Positions 32,700-47,300 of a stretch of 64,000 nucleotides of DNA are shown in pieces. The position numbers were made by a program, and so were the translations under genes. The notes under the pieces are model-generated. The model was given only the letters and a program-made list of their open reading frames with translations. It had not been told where the DNA came from and made no database searches. Source of the stretch: Paratinospora sagittata (lineage: Eukaryota > Streptophyta > Magnoliopsida > Ranunculales > Menispermaceae); contig CM069602.1 of assembly GCA_035771175.1 (NCBI GenBank), positions 4,840,001 through 4,904,000 on the forward strand. The letters are read 5' to 3'. Position 1 is the first letter of the stretch. Each line of letters begins with the position of its first letter.

Positions 32700-35600
32700 T
32701 TACATTTGGGGTCTTGTCTGCACAACAAAAATCTTCCCATCCCTTACCACACCTTCAATATCTTGGGGAGATCGATACAGCTCCTCAATTGCATTTCCTG
32801 CGCGTGCAATGTTTGAGAGCATTGACTGGCGAAAATTGCCGTCAGTAACCAACGGATCAGTTGAGTAATCGAGCAAGACCTTCTCTTCTTCATCCATTGG
32901 AATGCTGTCGTAATAGATGTCAGAAGTTAGCTAGAAGAAAATGCATATCCTATACATTTACCCACATAATTTACTTAAAAATTGGTCATGGTAAGTCTAA
33001 ATTTCTAATCCATGTGTAACATCATAAAATATAGAATGCACGCAAATACAATCATCTATGAATAAACCAAGCTTTTATCCTTTAAACAGTATTTTTAATT
33101 GACCAAGTCCTTTATAAGAAAAATACTATGAGAGAAAATATAAGCTGAAGTAGCCAACTCTGAATAGTTGGGAAAAGGTTTTCTTGACTTGACTTGAGAA
33201 AATGGGAGCTAAAAGTAACACGTGATGTTATAGAACTACCCCATTCAATTTTTCGGGCAATTGTTTTCATGAAATCTTATTTATCCTAACATCAAACAAT
33301 ATTTAACAGTTATCTTATTATGCAATTTTCTGGTAACCTATATCTTACCCAAGCCATCACTCATTGTATAAAACTACATTATTCCTGCTGGTAAGTTTAG
33401 CATGGTTAATAAGATTTCTTAAGACATCACCTGTCATATAGGCCAGCTCCAGCATAACCTTCTAGATCCTCACCATTGGAATCGGATCGGAAGATAATTG
33501 ATCGTTTAATAAACAGGCCAATAGGTTTGCTAGGGTAACCCAATACCTGAATTAGAGAAAAGAAAGTGAGCGCATACTTAAAAAGAAAATAGAAAGAAAA
33601 ACTCAGTGACTTATATTTAACTGAGGAATCCCACCATTCTGCATGGTATATATATTCACCTTGGGAGAGTTAAGATCATTTTTCGTACATACAAAGCTTA
33701 AAGCACGACCTGGATAAGCTCCAACTAGGGTTTCTCCGAGTCCTCTAACCACCTTTTAAAGAAGATAAACATAAAATAGTGAATTGGAATAAAAGAAATG
33801 CTGTGGCTCAGATAAATAGCATAAATCAAGCAAGTGAGAATACCTCCGCATATATCTCTGATGAGTCCCCAGATGATGGATTGGTTGTGTGAATGACAAA
33901 TGCATAATCAGCATTAATTATTTCTTGAACAAGCACAGCCATGCAGAGATAGTCATGATTTAATTTCACTTTTCTTGTGCTGAAATATGCTCTCTCGTTC
34001 CACTTTGAAGCCCAAACCTGGAATTAGACAAATTTGCGGAAGTGCTTATAGATGTGAGAATTCTTCCATGGTGCCATTTGTCGAACATAATAATAATGAC
34101 AAAATGTGGTTGAAAGATCAATACTCGAGGTTGATAGAAGCCATTATCATAATTAATTTAAAAAGCACAAATTTGCAAATTTATAAGAATATTAAACAAT
34201 TTCTAAACATCATAAGCTACTTTCTGGGTTTTACAGCTATTTAACTTGTATCTAAGCACCAAGGCATTTTGAACATTCGATATGGAAAATCTCAAGAGCC
34301 ATTTTCTCTCAAAGAATGACCATTAATAACAAGAAGGTATCAGCACAATTGAAATTCATTCCAGTAAGTGCTATTTCCTCCTTTCTGAAAACATTGTGAA
34401 ATGGTGGTTCTTTGGTAGCAATGAAAGATAGGTAAGATATCAAATTAGAACAAATAAACATGAGTACACTAGTCATGTGACGCAAGGAACAAAACCACAA
34501 GACCCAAGTTAGCCACGTTCGCCGCTTAACTGTTGCTGTCCTTTAGAATAATGCCTCTAAAGTGGTCACCTTCCAGGAGCACATCTCCTTTCGCAGGAGA
34601 GTGGGACGAGTGTCTGATAGAAAGGGTGCTCTTGAGCTGTATTGTCCTGCCCACCATACTCTGCCCCACATTAATTGCAGGGAGTTGGGCGTGACCAAGA
34701 CCGTAGATGGATCTCAAAGCGTGCGATTACCCAGATTGAAATGTTTCAACGGAAAAGAAGTGCCATCTTTCGTAACCTTCCCAAAACTAGATTTGGCAGG
34801 ACGTCGATGGTCTGTAAACCGGAAAAGTTTAGCAATGAAGCTCGCCTCATCAACTGAAACAAGGATATGCTCCCTTTTCACTATTCTAAAACTCTTCCTC
34901 CTTTGCCTCCTCTCTCTTTTTTTTTTCCTTCCTCTCTCTTCGCTATTGGTTTTTTACTCAAAAAGCCAGTTTTTGAAGGAGATGAAGATGTTTAAAGCAA
35001 GAAGGTACCTAGTGACAAATTATCTCCTTCAAATCAATGATTTTTATTGGTGTACGTGAAAAAAACACTATAAAAATTATTTAGTGGGTGGTTTGTTCAA
35101 CTAGGACCAAACTTTGGTGTCCTGAATAATTTTATATTAGGGTACATTTGGTATTTTAACTTTTAAAAGAGAAGTGGATTAACTGAGATAAATGAGTGGG
35201 TTCAACTGGGTGACTTATTTCTAAGGCGCACTATCCAGCAGGCTGGTAATGAATTCTTAAACTATGTTCAGCTCAAACGTCAAGGTCCAGCCCCAATGCT
35301 TGATGTTCAGGCCAATAACTTCTGGGCCCAATCGCATATGTTTTGACTTCTAGCTGTGTCACAGAGAGAGAGAGAGAGAGAGGGGAATCCAAGCAGCAGA
35401 AATTCTACATAGATAGGAATAAAAAAAAAATTAATACACACACACTAACAGAGAGAAATTTCTTTTATTCAAAATAAAGTTTTCCAGTAGGATTGGGTGC
35501 TTGATTGGGGAAATTGTCTGTTTCAACTGTAATGGATGTTGTTATTTGGGTGGGCGTTGGCTTTAATTCACATATAGGTGCATTTTTTGTGCTCCGATGG

Positions 35601-38600
35601 CTTGTACTGTTTGCTATTATTATTTTAATAAAATCCTATCTTGTTTCTGCTAAAAAAAAAAAAAAAAAGTTTTCCAGTAAATTTTACCTTTTTTATAGCT
35701 GTCCATGCTTGTTCCCATCGTTGTTCTCCTTCATCACCTGGCCAAGGCATTCCAGCACTTTGCATCTTTTGCTTTAGCTGGTCCACCTGAAAATTGCTTT
35801 CTCCCTTAGAACCTAAATCATAAAATTTGCATACCATGTGCCAAATTATTGATCCAATGCTTCAACCACTGATAGGGTTTGAACCCTTATGTGCTACCTA
35901 GTTTCAACCCAAAGTGAAACTTTCCAAGAAATAAAATTCTATTCAAAAGGAGCCAAAATTTTGGAATTACTTCTCTGATAAATAATATTGATTGCAGTCT
36001 AAAGTTTATGTTTACAAGGTCAACTTCAGAAGCACACACCTGTTTAAGATGCAAAATCCAGCTAATGTATACCCTCTTAAGTACCAAGCGGTAAAGTAAA
36101 GTACGTGATTTAGCAAGCTAAATTGGTCCTACATAATGATTCATGTTTGCCTGAAGGAGACATAGACTAGAAGCTGTAAAATAAAAACGAAACGGCCCTC
36201 TGCTGTAATCGATTAAAAATTTCATATAGTGTCAATATTAAGAAAGTTCATTTTGTTTCACCTCACATCACATACACATGAACTAAAACTAAAGTCCGAA
36301 GCTTTAGTTCATGGAACCATGCCCACATTACAAGATAAGAGTGGATGAGCCCAAAGATTCATTCAACAAACAAGAGCTTTGGGGCTTTTGCACAATTTCA
36401 GTGGAAAACAATAAAATCAGGATATGGGGATGTAAGTTGTTGCTGAAAACTAAATTATCTCAAGTGAGTCACAAAATGAAATGAAGACAAAATTACCAAG
36501 AACAGCCATCTTTTATAGGTTAAATTTATACAACTTTAGGAGTGCAAAACAGTTTAAAGTTTTTTAAAAAAAGAACAGTAAAAGTTGAGAAAAGTGCTGC
36601 AGAAGAGCATCCAGCAATTGTATGTTATGTGACCAATAAACAATTTAATAAGAAAAATGGCTCTTACCAATTGTGTAGGGGCAGCAAGATCCAAAACTCT
36701 GTTTCGGATCTCACCAAGCACATTGAACTCCCCCCCATTTTCTAACCTTTTCTTCAGGGATTTTAATGTGTCAGCAACTGCCTGCAATAAGAAATAGAAG
36801 AAAAAAAAAGATATACCTTACATGAATTCCATTACTGTAGCACATACTGTCAAAGGATTGAGAGGGAAATTACTTGTAGCCTTGTAGACTCACAGAACAA
36901 TGATCCACTGACATGGATAGAATGAAATTAAAGGACTGAAGGTGAAGAATTATCTTGTAGTAATTTTTTATTTCAAACATGCTAATTCCAAGAAAAGAAT
37001 ATCATTAGTTATCCTAAGTCATTATATTAATTAAACTTAATTTTCTAATTTTATTTATTTATTTATTTCTTTTTATTTTTTTGAGAAGACACAATATCAG
37101 TAGTTAGTTGTATAACCAACTCCATCATCAAACTGCACTTTCAGGGAGGTATCAGGTCGTTCTTGATCCATTAATCCCCCTCACCTCCTAGGGTGAGGCA
37201 GTGAAAATAGTTGAATTTAGAACCTTTGGGTTCCAAAGCCATCTCTTTACCAACTGCACCAACTCCATGTTGGCATTTTCTATATGATTTTCATTTAATA
37301 TTCTTTCTAATAAGTTTTCCACCTTTCTTTCATTTATTCTTCTTCCACTAAAGCTCTTTTGGTCTATGCTTTTAATACACTTCAAATGGTTACTTTTAAG
37401 CAAAAACAAAGAGACTTATATTGATAGCAAAGAGAATACGGCTAAGCTAAGTGTACCAGCAGTACTCAGAGCGCCAAACAACAACTACATTACCATAAAC
37501 ATGAAATCCAATCCCTATGCTAATCAGAGTAGGAAAAACCCCCTGCAAGCTTCGAAGAAGCAACCCAAGTAGCAACGAGCAATAAAACATCCTCCCAAAC
37601 CGCCACAACATCCTTAGACTTGTTGTGACATAACCTACTATTCCTTTCTAACAAAAACCAAAACACTCCATAGGGTAGCCAAAGAGACCACTAAGGAAAT
37701 GTCCACAACCCGTCTTGAATAACTAGGGAGATAAGCTAAGGAAAGACATACCTTGCTATTGTAAAAAGTAAAATAATGAAAGACGCAGAGATGTAATATG
37801 GTTCGGCTCTATGGCCTACGTCCACGGGAGAAGAGAGGGAATATTTCTTATTTGTGATGATACCTCAATGGAGGAACACCAAATAAATAGACTTATAGAG
37901 TTGTTCACTGTATAGTAACTTTTACAATTTCAGTATCTTTTAGATATGGCAACTCCTAAAAATATTTTTTCCTCTAAATGACAACACCATAAATGGCAAC
38001 GGAATCCCCCAGATTTCTCTCTTCTCCGCAACACTCCCCCTCAAGCTGGTGAATAAAGGTTTACCATTCCCAGCTTGGACACACTTGCTTGGAATGCAGT
38101 ATGGCTTAACCCTTTAGTAAGCACATCAGCAAGTTGATTATTGGTAGACACATATAGAGTACGGATCAACCCACTATCAAGTTTTTCTTTAATGAAGTGT
38201 CTATCAATCTCGATATGCTTGGTTCGATCATGTTGAACTGGGTTATGAGCAATGCTTATTGCAGACTTATTGTCACAATAGAGTCTCATAGGGCCATCCC
38301 AGTGTATCTTCAAATCTAGCAAAATTATCTGCAACCATAGCTCACAAACCCCTTGTGCCATTGGTCGGAATTTTGCTTCAGCACTAGATCTGGACACAAC
38401 ATGCTGCTTTTTACTTCGCCATGTCACCAAATTCCCACCAAGAAACATACAGTACCCAGTAGTTGAGAAGATCAACTACTGAACCGACATAGTCTGCATC
38501 CGTATATGCTTCAAGAACCACTCCTGTGTGTTGTTTAAATAAGATGCCCTGCCCTGGAGTCCCTTTAAGATACTGTAAGACATGGCTAACTGCTTGCAAA

Positions 38601-41600
38601 TGAATATCTTTAGGGTTGTGCATGAATTGACTGATTACACTTACTGCATATGTAATATTAGGTCTAGTGTGAGAGAGATAAATGAGACTCCCTACTAGTC
38701 TTTGATACATCTCCTTATTGACAGTAGGTGCTTCTTCAGCTTCTCCAAGCTTATGATTGGGATCAATAGGTGTGGTTACTGGTTTGCATGCTAACTTCCC
38801 TGTTTCTTTAAGGAGATCTGTAATGTACTTCTGTTGAGAAACAAAGATCCCCTGTTTGGAATGTGCCACTTCAATTCCAAGAAAATACTTCAACCGTCCT
38901 AGATCCTTGATCTCGAATTCTTTGCCCAAAGACTGTTTCAGGATTTGTTTCTCATGCTCATCATTTCCAGTCATAATGATGTCATCAACATATACCAAGA
39001 GCGTTTTTAACTCCCACTAATGCTGAGTGCTTAATGAATAATGTATGATCTCCTTGGCTCTGCTTATATCCCTTCTCTTTCATTACTATGGCGAAGCGAC
39101 CAAACCATGCTCTTGGAGATTGTTTAAGTCCGTACAAGGCCTTTTTCAGTTTGCACACTTTACTAGTGGTTAGACTGTTTTCAAATCCAGAAGGAACCTC
39201 TATATAGATCTCTACTTCCAGTTCTCCGTGAAGAAAGGCATTAATCACATCAAATTGTTGTAAATCTCAGTCGTAGTTGGCAGCTACAGAGAGCAATACT
39301 CGAACCGTGTTCATCTTGGCAACCGGTGCAAATGTCTCCAAATAGTCTACACCATATGTCTGAGTGTAACCCTTTCACTACTAATCTAGCCTTGTATCTT
39401 TCCAGTGACCCATCTGCTTTGTACTTAACAGTATAAACCCATTTGCATCCCACGGGTTTCTTTCTGACAGGTAAATCAACTAACTCCCATGTTGCATTTT
39501 TTTCTAGGGCTTTCATTTCCACATTCATAGCTTGTTTCCAATCTTTATTAAATAAAGCCTCGGATACTGATGTAAGAGTCTTGATATTGTTCAAGCTGAT
39601 AAGGAAACTCTTATGGGTTGGTGAAAACTTCTCAAAGGATACAACATGAGATAGTGGATACAAGGGACGCTTGGTGCATTCCCTGGTTCCCTTTCTAATG
39701 GCAATGGGTAGATCACTGTTAGTTTCTGAGACTAATGGAATTTGTAAGGAGGGTTCAAAGCCTGTTACCTCATTCGCAAGACTTGGTTTAGATTCTTGAA
39801 CTTGCGTCGGTTCAAGGACTGCAACTTTCTTCCTTGAGTACGTTTGTCCAGTCATCCGATCCATAGGTTCATCATTTTGGTTATCAATGGGTTCAAAGAG
39901 GGTAAGAGATTCAAGTTTGGTTTGTTGAAGGATAAAAAGGTTAAGAAGGTCAAAAGGGTCAAAAGGATCAAACAGACTCCGATCCTTGTCTTCCATGATG
40001 ACACTCTCCCCCTGAAGAGAAGAAGCTGAAAAATACTGCTCATGTTCACAGAAAGTGACATCGGCAGAGACAAAAAATTTCTTTGATGGCAGATGATAGC
40101 ATTCATATCCCTTTTGAGTGAAAAAGTATCCTACAAAGACACACTTGAGAGCTCTGGGAATCCAACGTACCCCTGTTGGGTTGGTGAACATGGACAAATG
40201 ATGCACACCCAAATATCTTAGATATAAGATTATTGGAGATTTTGAGCTTAGGATAAAATTGACAAAGCTTTTCCATAAGACTTTTGAAACCAAGGGTCCA
40301 GGATGGTATACGGTTAATAAGGTGTGTTGCAGTAAGGACAACTTCCCCCCAATAGGGCTTAGACGCTTTATGCTAAAGTAAAAAGGCTCGGGTTGTATCA
40401 AGCAGGTAGCCGTTTTTTCGTTCAACAACTCCATTTTGTTGTGGGGTGTAAACACAAGATGATTCATGAAGGATCCCCTCGTTTTGGAAGTAATTGGTCA
40501 AGGTTTGATTAAAATAGTCTCTTGTATTGTCAAATCGAAATCTCTTGATTTTTGCACCAAACTGGGTGTGTATCATGTTATGAAAAGTAGGAAGAACAAA
40601 GCTCACATTGGATTTTTGTTTCAGTAAGAATATCCACGAGACTCTAGTACAGTCATCAATGAAAGACACAAACCATCGTGCTCCAGAAACATTAGGTATT
40701 GGAGAGGGACCCCAAATATCACTATGAAGATCTGAACTTCTTTCATTACTAAGTAGAAAAGATATACACTTGTGTTTTGCCAGTTCACACACTTCACAAT
40801 GAAAATCTTCAACATCTAGAATCTTAAACAAAAAAGGAAACATGATTTTAAGGGTTCGAAAAGAAGGATGGCCAAGGCGGCAATGATGAAGCCATAACTT
40901 TTCTTTATTGGAAAACTTGTGCTCGGAGAGAAATGAAGTGTTACTCTTGATAGGATGTACTGGTGTCTCAAGGTAATACAACCCGTTCTGTTCTTTAGCA
41001 CGTCCAATCATCGTCCCCAAGTCCTGGTTCTAAAATACACAGTAAGTAGGGAAGAAGGTTACATTACAACTCAGATCATGGGTCAGTTTTTTAATAGAGA
41101 TAAGATTAGTAGATAGTTTAGGGACATGAAGAACATTTCTGAGTGTAAGGGTGGGGCTGATGTGAACATCACCTATACCAACAATTGTGGTTAAGGATCC
41201 ATCAGCTGTGGCTATTTTTTGACTACTAGGACAGGGGTTGTATGTATGAAACATATTGGGAAAAGTGGTCATGTGATCAGTAGCACCAGAATATATAACC
41301 CAAGAGTTAGCAAAAGACTTATCCGAGGCTGTAAATCCAATAGAAATAGGAAATTTACCTAAATGTGCCAATGAACAGGTACTTGAGGGTTTGTCCAGTG
41401 TGCCAAGCAAAGATTTCAATCTTTCAATGTCGTCTTGGTTGAATCCTACTGGCACCGGGGAGTCTGCAATTGTTTGTTCAATAGACAGATGTGCTCGTCC
41501 ACTGGTCTTCTGTTGTCCTCCTTTGTAGCCCCATTCTTTACTGGAAATTGAAGGCTTGCCATGAAGTTTCCAACACTTCTCCCTAGTATGTCTAGCCTTC

Positions 41601-44330
41601 TGACAATAAGTACACCATAGATTGTCCCTATTGTCTCGATTTGGGACCTTTGATGATTCAGCTCACAGAGTGTTTGTCTTCTCATCATTTCCCTAATTGG
41701 CAACCATAGCTAAGCCTTCCATCTTCTGAGGTGTGAGCATAACACTTCTTCTGCTTTCTTCAGTCCGGATAATAGAGATAGTCTCATTCAGAGTTGGCAA
41801 CTCTTTGCTGAGAGTCTGAACTCTCACTTGATCAAACTATGCATTGAGTCCAGCTAAGAAGTCATAGACTCGATCCTTCTCAATGTAGTTTTTTAGAACT
41901 ACAGCATCTGCAGGGCCTTTAGTCTCAATACACCTATAATGGTCAAGTTCCTGCCAGAGATTCTTCAATACATTGGCATATTCTGTGACCGTCATGTTGC
42001 CTTGTTTTGTTGTTCCGACTTTCACTTTGATCTCATACACTTGGGCTGCATCATGGGCCTTAGAGTATGTCTGATGAACGGCATCCCAAATGTCTTTGGC
42101 GGTAGTCAGAAACATGCATGTATCACTAATATTTGGCATCATTGAATTCCATAGTCACGCCATTATAGAAGCATCTTCGTTATCCCACGCTATAAACTTT
42201 GGATCTCTAAGTGCAGGTCCAGTGCCCAAAAGATAACTCAATTTCCCTTTGCCCTTTAAAAAAGTAAGCACCAATTGAGACCACTTCAAATAATTCTTTC
42301 CATCAAGTCTGTATGCTACCTGAATATTTGGTAGTTCCCCTTTCTCCGTTTTGTCAACTGCTTCTTTAGTTTGCACCGTTTCGGAAGTAACCGATATTTA
42401 TTTTTTATTTTTTATATAGGGTGTATAAGTAAAAAAATAAAAAAACAAAAAACAAAAAATAAAAAAAGAAGATGAAGGAGTAGTTGCAGACCAATCGAGG
42501 AAGAAGAAATTGGGAGAACAGTAGCGGCAACAATAGATTCTGGCGACGAGAATGAAGATGCACCACAACAATAGCAGATCTGACGAGAAGATTTCGACGA
42601 CGAGAGGATACTAGCCGCAAAAAGATTCCGACCATGGCGCAACAGCAGTACCAAAGAAGACACACGAACCAATCGCATGAACCAGTAGTAGCAGATGAAG
42701 GCGAAGGGTGCAAACCAGTCGCACGAACCAGAGAGATGGGTAGCGACGATGGTGAGATGGTGTGCAACAGCGTCGTCGGAAACAGAGGGTTCCGAAATGT
42801 CTCACGACAGCATCGGTACTGATTACTCCAAAGGAGTAGAGTTGGATTTACACTATACATTGATGCTTCCATGCAAGGGTTAACGTCATGACCGGCACGG
42901 AACCCCCGAATGTACCCTCCATCAGTACACCCGACGTTCCGTCAGCCTAAAATAACATGAATCCCAATATGAACACAATCCTAATAAGCATCCATCTAAA
43001 CATGATCAACAATGAATAAAATATGACATCTCCAAATTACCAAAAATAAAATTCCAAATGGAGGCCGAACATGTAATCCCAGTTGTACGAGCCTAAAGCT
43101 CTGATACCATGTTGTAAAAAGTAAAATAATGAAAGACATAGAGATGTAACGTGGTTCGGCTCTATGGCCTAAGTCCACGGGAGAAGAAAGAGAATATTTC
43201 TTATTCATCATGATACCTCAATGGAGGAACACCAAATAAATAGACTTACAGAGTTGTTCACTGTATAGTAACTTTTACTATTTCAGTATCTTTTAGATAT
43301 GGCAACTCCTAAAAATAAATTTTCTTCTAAATGGCAACGCAATCCCCCAAATTTCTCTCTTCTCCGCAACACTTGCAAGAAGTGGGAACAACAAAATAAC
43401 CATTACAATAATCCACTTACTCTGCCACAAAAACCTAGAAAACAGCTAATTCACCACTATCTAAGCACAAGGGTTCTTGCCCTTGGTTTTGCAACTTTAT
43501 ATGTATCATTTCCCCCTTCCTTTCTACCAAACTAAATCATCAAATGCTTTGAGCATTACTTGCCATTTTTTTAGCTTATTTCTTTGAATCTGTATAATTT
43601 TAAAACTTTCATGCTCCCTAGTTTTTTGCCAAGTTTTATAGCTTGTCTGTTTAAAATTTTACTGCAGTTTGAGCTCCTTTGTTCCACCATTCTATGCAAT
43701 TGCAACATGGAAATTAGGTCTGTGAGCAATACCACTACAGACCAAGTATCAGATCCACCTTAACTTGCCCACCAAAAAATAAGAAGAAGAAAAACATCAA
43801 AGACCTCCCCTACAATATGATCTCGCCCATGCTAATAATGGTAATGGATGGTCCATGGATAACATTGGTTGCTTTTCATTGTTTTGCTCCATTAAGCTAT
43901 ATTCACCTTGCAATTGGTCCATTTCATCTAGCATCTTCTGTATGAAATACTTGAACCCAAAATCTACTTCGGTGAGTTGAACTAATTTGGACATGGAGAT
44001 TTTTTTTTTTTTGTTCTTTTGGTCTCATGCACAAGAATTTGTTTGGCCAAGGAGATCTAGATTACTTTTCATGTCTATTGGTACGTCTAGGACCACAACA
44101 CAAGATTTGAAAACCTTCCAAATTGCTAGAGATTGAAACCCCACTTATGAGGTAGCAAGTTAATATATCAATCAATTCCTATACATGGAGAGACAAAAGG
44201 GAGATAGAAAAAGAGAAAAATAAAAATCATGCAAATGAGAAACAAGCAAATGCCAACGAGACTTGAGAAATAACTCAAACTAAAATGTTGTGCTAATCAT
44301 CTTCAATATGGTGTGTGCGCACTTTTTTTT

Positions 44331-44361
<31 letters not shown>

Positions 44362-47300
44362 GGGGGGGGGGGGAATAGAATTTTAAACAAATGAAACAAA
44401 CCTTATTGGAACCATCTGAAAGAACCTTCTCAAAAACGCCGAATGGAAGTGCAACTGATGTTGGAATTCCTACCCAGGATGGTACTTTTCCTTTCAGATA
44501 TGAAATATTGCGTGATTTAGCTCCAACCTGGAAAAATAAATTCCCACAATGAACAAATTCAATAACTGGCAGTTCATGTAGTTTTTTTTTCAGTACTCAA
44601 AATCACTAGGAGTGTTGTGATGTTATGGTGACGATTTCAAGCTATCGACAGAAGAATTGATGTACACAATAAAAAGTTCTTGTGTTCTGTACGCAGCTTT
44701 ATCTTTCTTTTATTAATGAGTTGCTGTTTGTTTCCTCTTAAAAAAAAACAATAAAAAGTTCTTATAGAAGACCTACCATTTCACTGGTAAACTCCTCCGA
44801 CAATATAGCATATCTGCCGCAAAACTTCTTTCTGACCAAAGTTAAAGATGGTGTATCTTTTCCTGAATCCAGAGAACTTGTGCCTGACCAGTCGGTGTCC
44901 TTGACCTCACTGGGATTTGAAAAAGAAGACTTAAAAACTCAGTTCTTGTAGTTTCATAAAATTATGCTTCCATTTGAAAAAATATAAAAAGGAATGAGTC
45001 ATCAAGTGATGGAGACATACTACAAAAAAAGCTGTTCAAAGAAAGAAAAATCAAACATGCAATCACAGAATTTAAGGAGTGAAATTTCAGAAGCCTCCAT
45101 ATTTAAGAAAAAGATGTAGGTACCTATAAATAATATCAGCAGAAGTAGGTCTTAAGCGTAATAGTTTCCCTTGTTTTGCTTCCAGATCATTCAAAATCTT
45201 GCCATCAAAGCATGTAGCGAAGCAGACCTACCAAAAAGGAAAACATCAAAATCAAACATCAAGGCATTAAAGTAAATTATTTTTATACCAACAATCATCC
45301 ATCAAGAAGTAGCAGAGAAATATAAGGTTACCAAAGTGGGTAATGCTTTGTTTCTTTATCTTGTCAAATTGGAGAAGAGGAAAAAGATTTTACCTTACTA
45401 TTTCTTGCTCTCACAGAAACATGAGACAGTACATCTGGCATGTCAGGTGTTAGTACAGCTACAGTACCATCTGGAATTTCTTCCTCCCCTTTTACTCTCT
45501 TTGCCACTAAAATTGTTGGCTGCTCATAAGTTTTATTCTGAACAGCAAGCAATTCATCCACAACTACAACATGTCCAACAACTTCAACTGGGCTGATAAC
45601 CTGCCAGCTGTTCAGGCCAGCTACATTTATATTAGGATGAGGTTTGGCATAACCAAGATAAATAAAAAAATAAAATTTCTTTGAAGATATTATCTCAATG
45701 CATTCATAATTTTCTTAAACTGGATTTTCGAACACTTTGGGGTGTCAGATTAGGTAATCTTGATGGATCCAATCTACCTGCCCAGGTTAGCTGTCTTCCG
45801 GAGAACAGGGTCAATCCGATTAAGAAGTGACGACAAGGATGCAGCCGATCCAGCACGGATAATTTCTTCAGTGAATATACTAACCTGCACAAGATATTGA
45901 TAAGTACACAGACAATGGCCACCATGAGTAAGATACTTTAAAATTGAACATGCGAGTTTCAATAAATCAAATACATACAGCCCATTGATCAACTCCAAGC
46001 AATGATCCAAGGTACTCAGCAGACGGTTGCAGAACTCGATTGTAATGTTCTGCCTTGCTTGAAAGAGCTAACCTTGTTCTGTCAAGGACTGATTTGGCAT
46101 ACAATGCCCATTGACCATCTTTACTTTTGAGCATGTTGAGTGCATGATTCCACCCCTACATTTAAAATCAACTCATGTTAGATATGAAAATGAGGACACT
46201 CCAGTCCCTAATCTAAAGAGACACACAGACTGCATAGTCATGCACCATAACCATAATATCAAGGAAATGTAGTTATAAACTGATCGATATGCGTTACATT
46301 GGATGTGTAAGGTACTGAAAAAATAGTCCCACATTGGTTGTGAAGAATCATCACATAAAATATAAGTGTGGATCTCCCCCTTAGCATTATGGAAGTTTTT
46401 AAGCGAAAACCCTATACCTGTGCCCAAAAGGTGGTTAATTTAACATTAATTCTAGTTGAGATCAAAGCCCACTAACACTAACACTAAACCCTATACCTGG
46501 CCCAAAAGGTTGTCATCCTTATGGAAGTATGGCAACCTGAACCTGGAATGATTCCCATGCTAATCTCATCAAGCAAAACGTAAAATCGTTTTTTTTTTTT
46601 TTTGAGGAGAGGGGGGGGGGGGGGAATCTACTTTTATGATATAGGATAGTAGAATTTTTTTTTTCTTTGGCTAGGAATGGAGCATAAGCCTTTAGATCTT
46701 CCGGCAGAATTTGGTTAATAAATTCATATCCTACATATTTAGCACCTTCAGGAGAAATAGTCATTCTCAATAAGATGAATATTGAGATTTCCAATAAATG
46801 AATATATTATCAAGCTTTCTAGTAACCTAAGTAACCCATTCTTTACCTTTAAGCAGTAGATGAGATCCTCATTATCATCAGATGAAAGTGCAAGATTTTC
46901 AAGTACTAGAGTGATTAAATACATAATTTTCTGCAAAAGAAGGAAGCACGTCAATTAAGAATTTTCAAAGGACAAAAATTAAATATCAGCAAAAGAAAAT
47001 AAATAAATAAATAAATAAAAATAAATAACTGGCAAACTGTGCCAGGATTTTTTTAAAGAACAGAAAGAAAAGAGAAGATATGAATCCAAACTGAAAATGA
47101 AGAGATTAAAGAGGATATACCTCTGGTCTGGCATTATTCAACTCCTCATATTCCCTCTCAATGGCTGTTCTAACTGTTGAATCAAGGGCAATGTCCAAGA
47201 ATAAGAGATCCTTTAGCCGATCATGAGAGTTAAGAAGTAAAGGTCGAAGTTCCTCACGAGCCTCCAACAAACCCTGCATTTGAGAGCACTATAAATATGG

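Larger units (their letters stand above)
37757..43371 (-). mobile_element. Complete Ty1/copia retrotransposon in GWD1 intron 27
   Basis: Two LTRs (37757-38033 and 43110-43371) bound a 5.6-kb element flanked by a perfect 5-bp duplication, CTTGC (37752-37756 and 43372-43376). LTR ends are TG...CA, except that the left copy starts TAT, a G-to-A change. By eye the LTRs differ at about 18 positions plus a roughly 15-bp indel, so the insertion is not recent. The primer-binding site TGGTATCAGAGC (43098-43109) and a polypurine tract (38034-38044) are in place. It lies in the same orientation as GWD1. Confidence 0.93.

Noticed and set aside
43797..43994. 65-codon open frame in GWD1 intron 27
   Set aside because: No homology is recognised and no splice context links it to GWD1.
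46324..46420. Possible U6-like snRNA gene
   Set aside because: Promoter-like spacing is present but no U6 or other snRNA body follows; kept only as a low-level finding.
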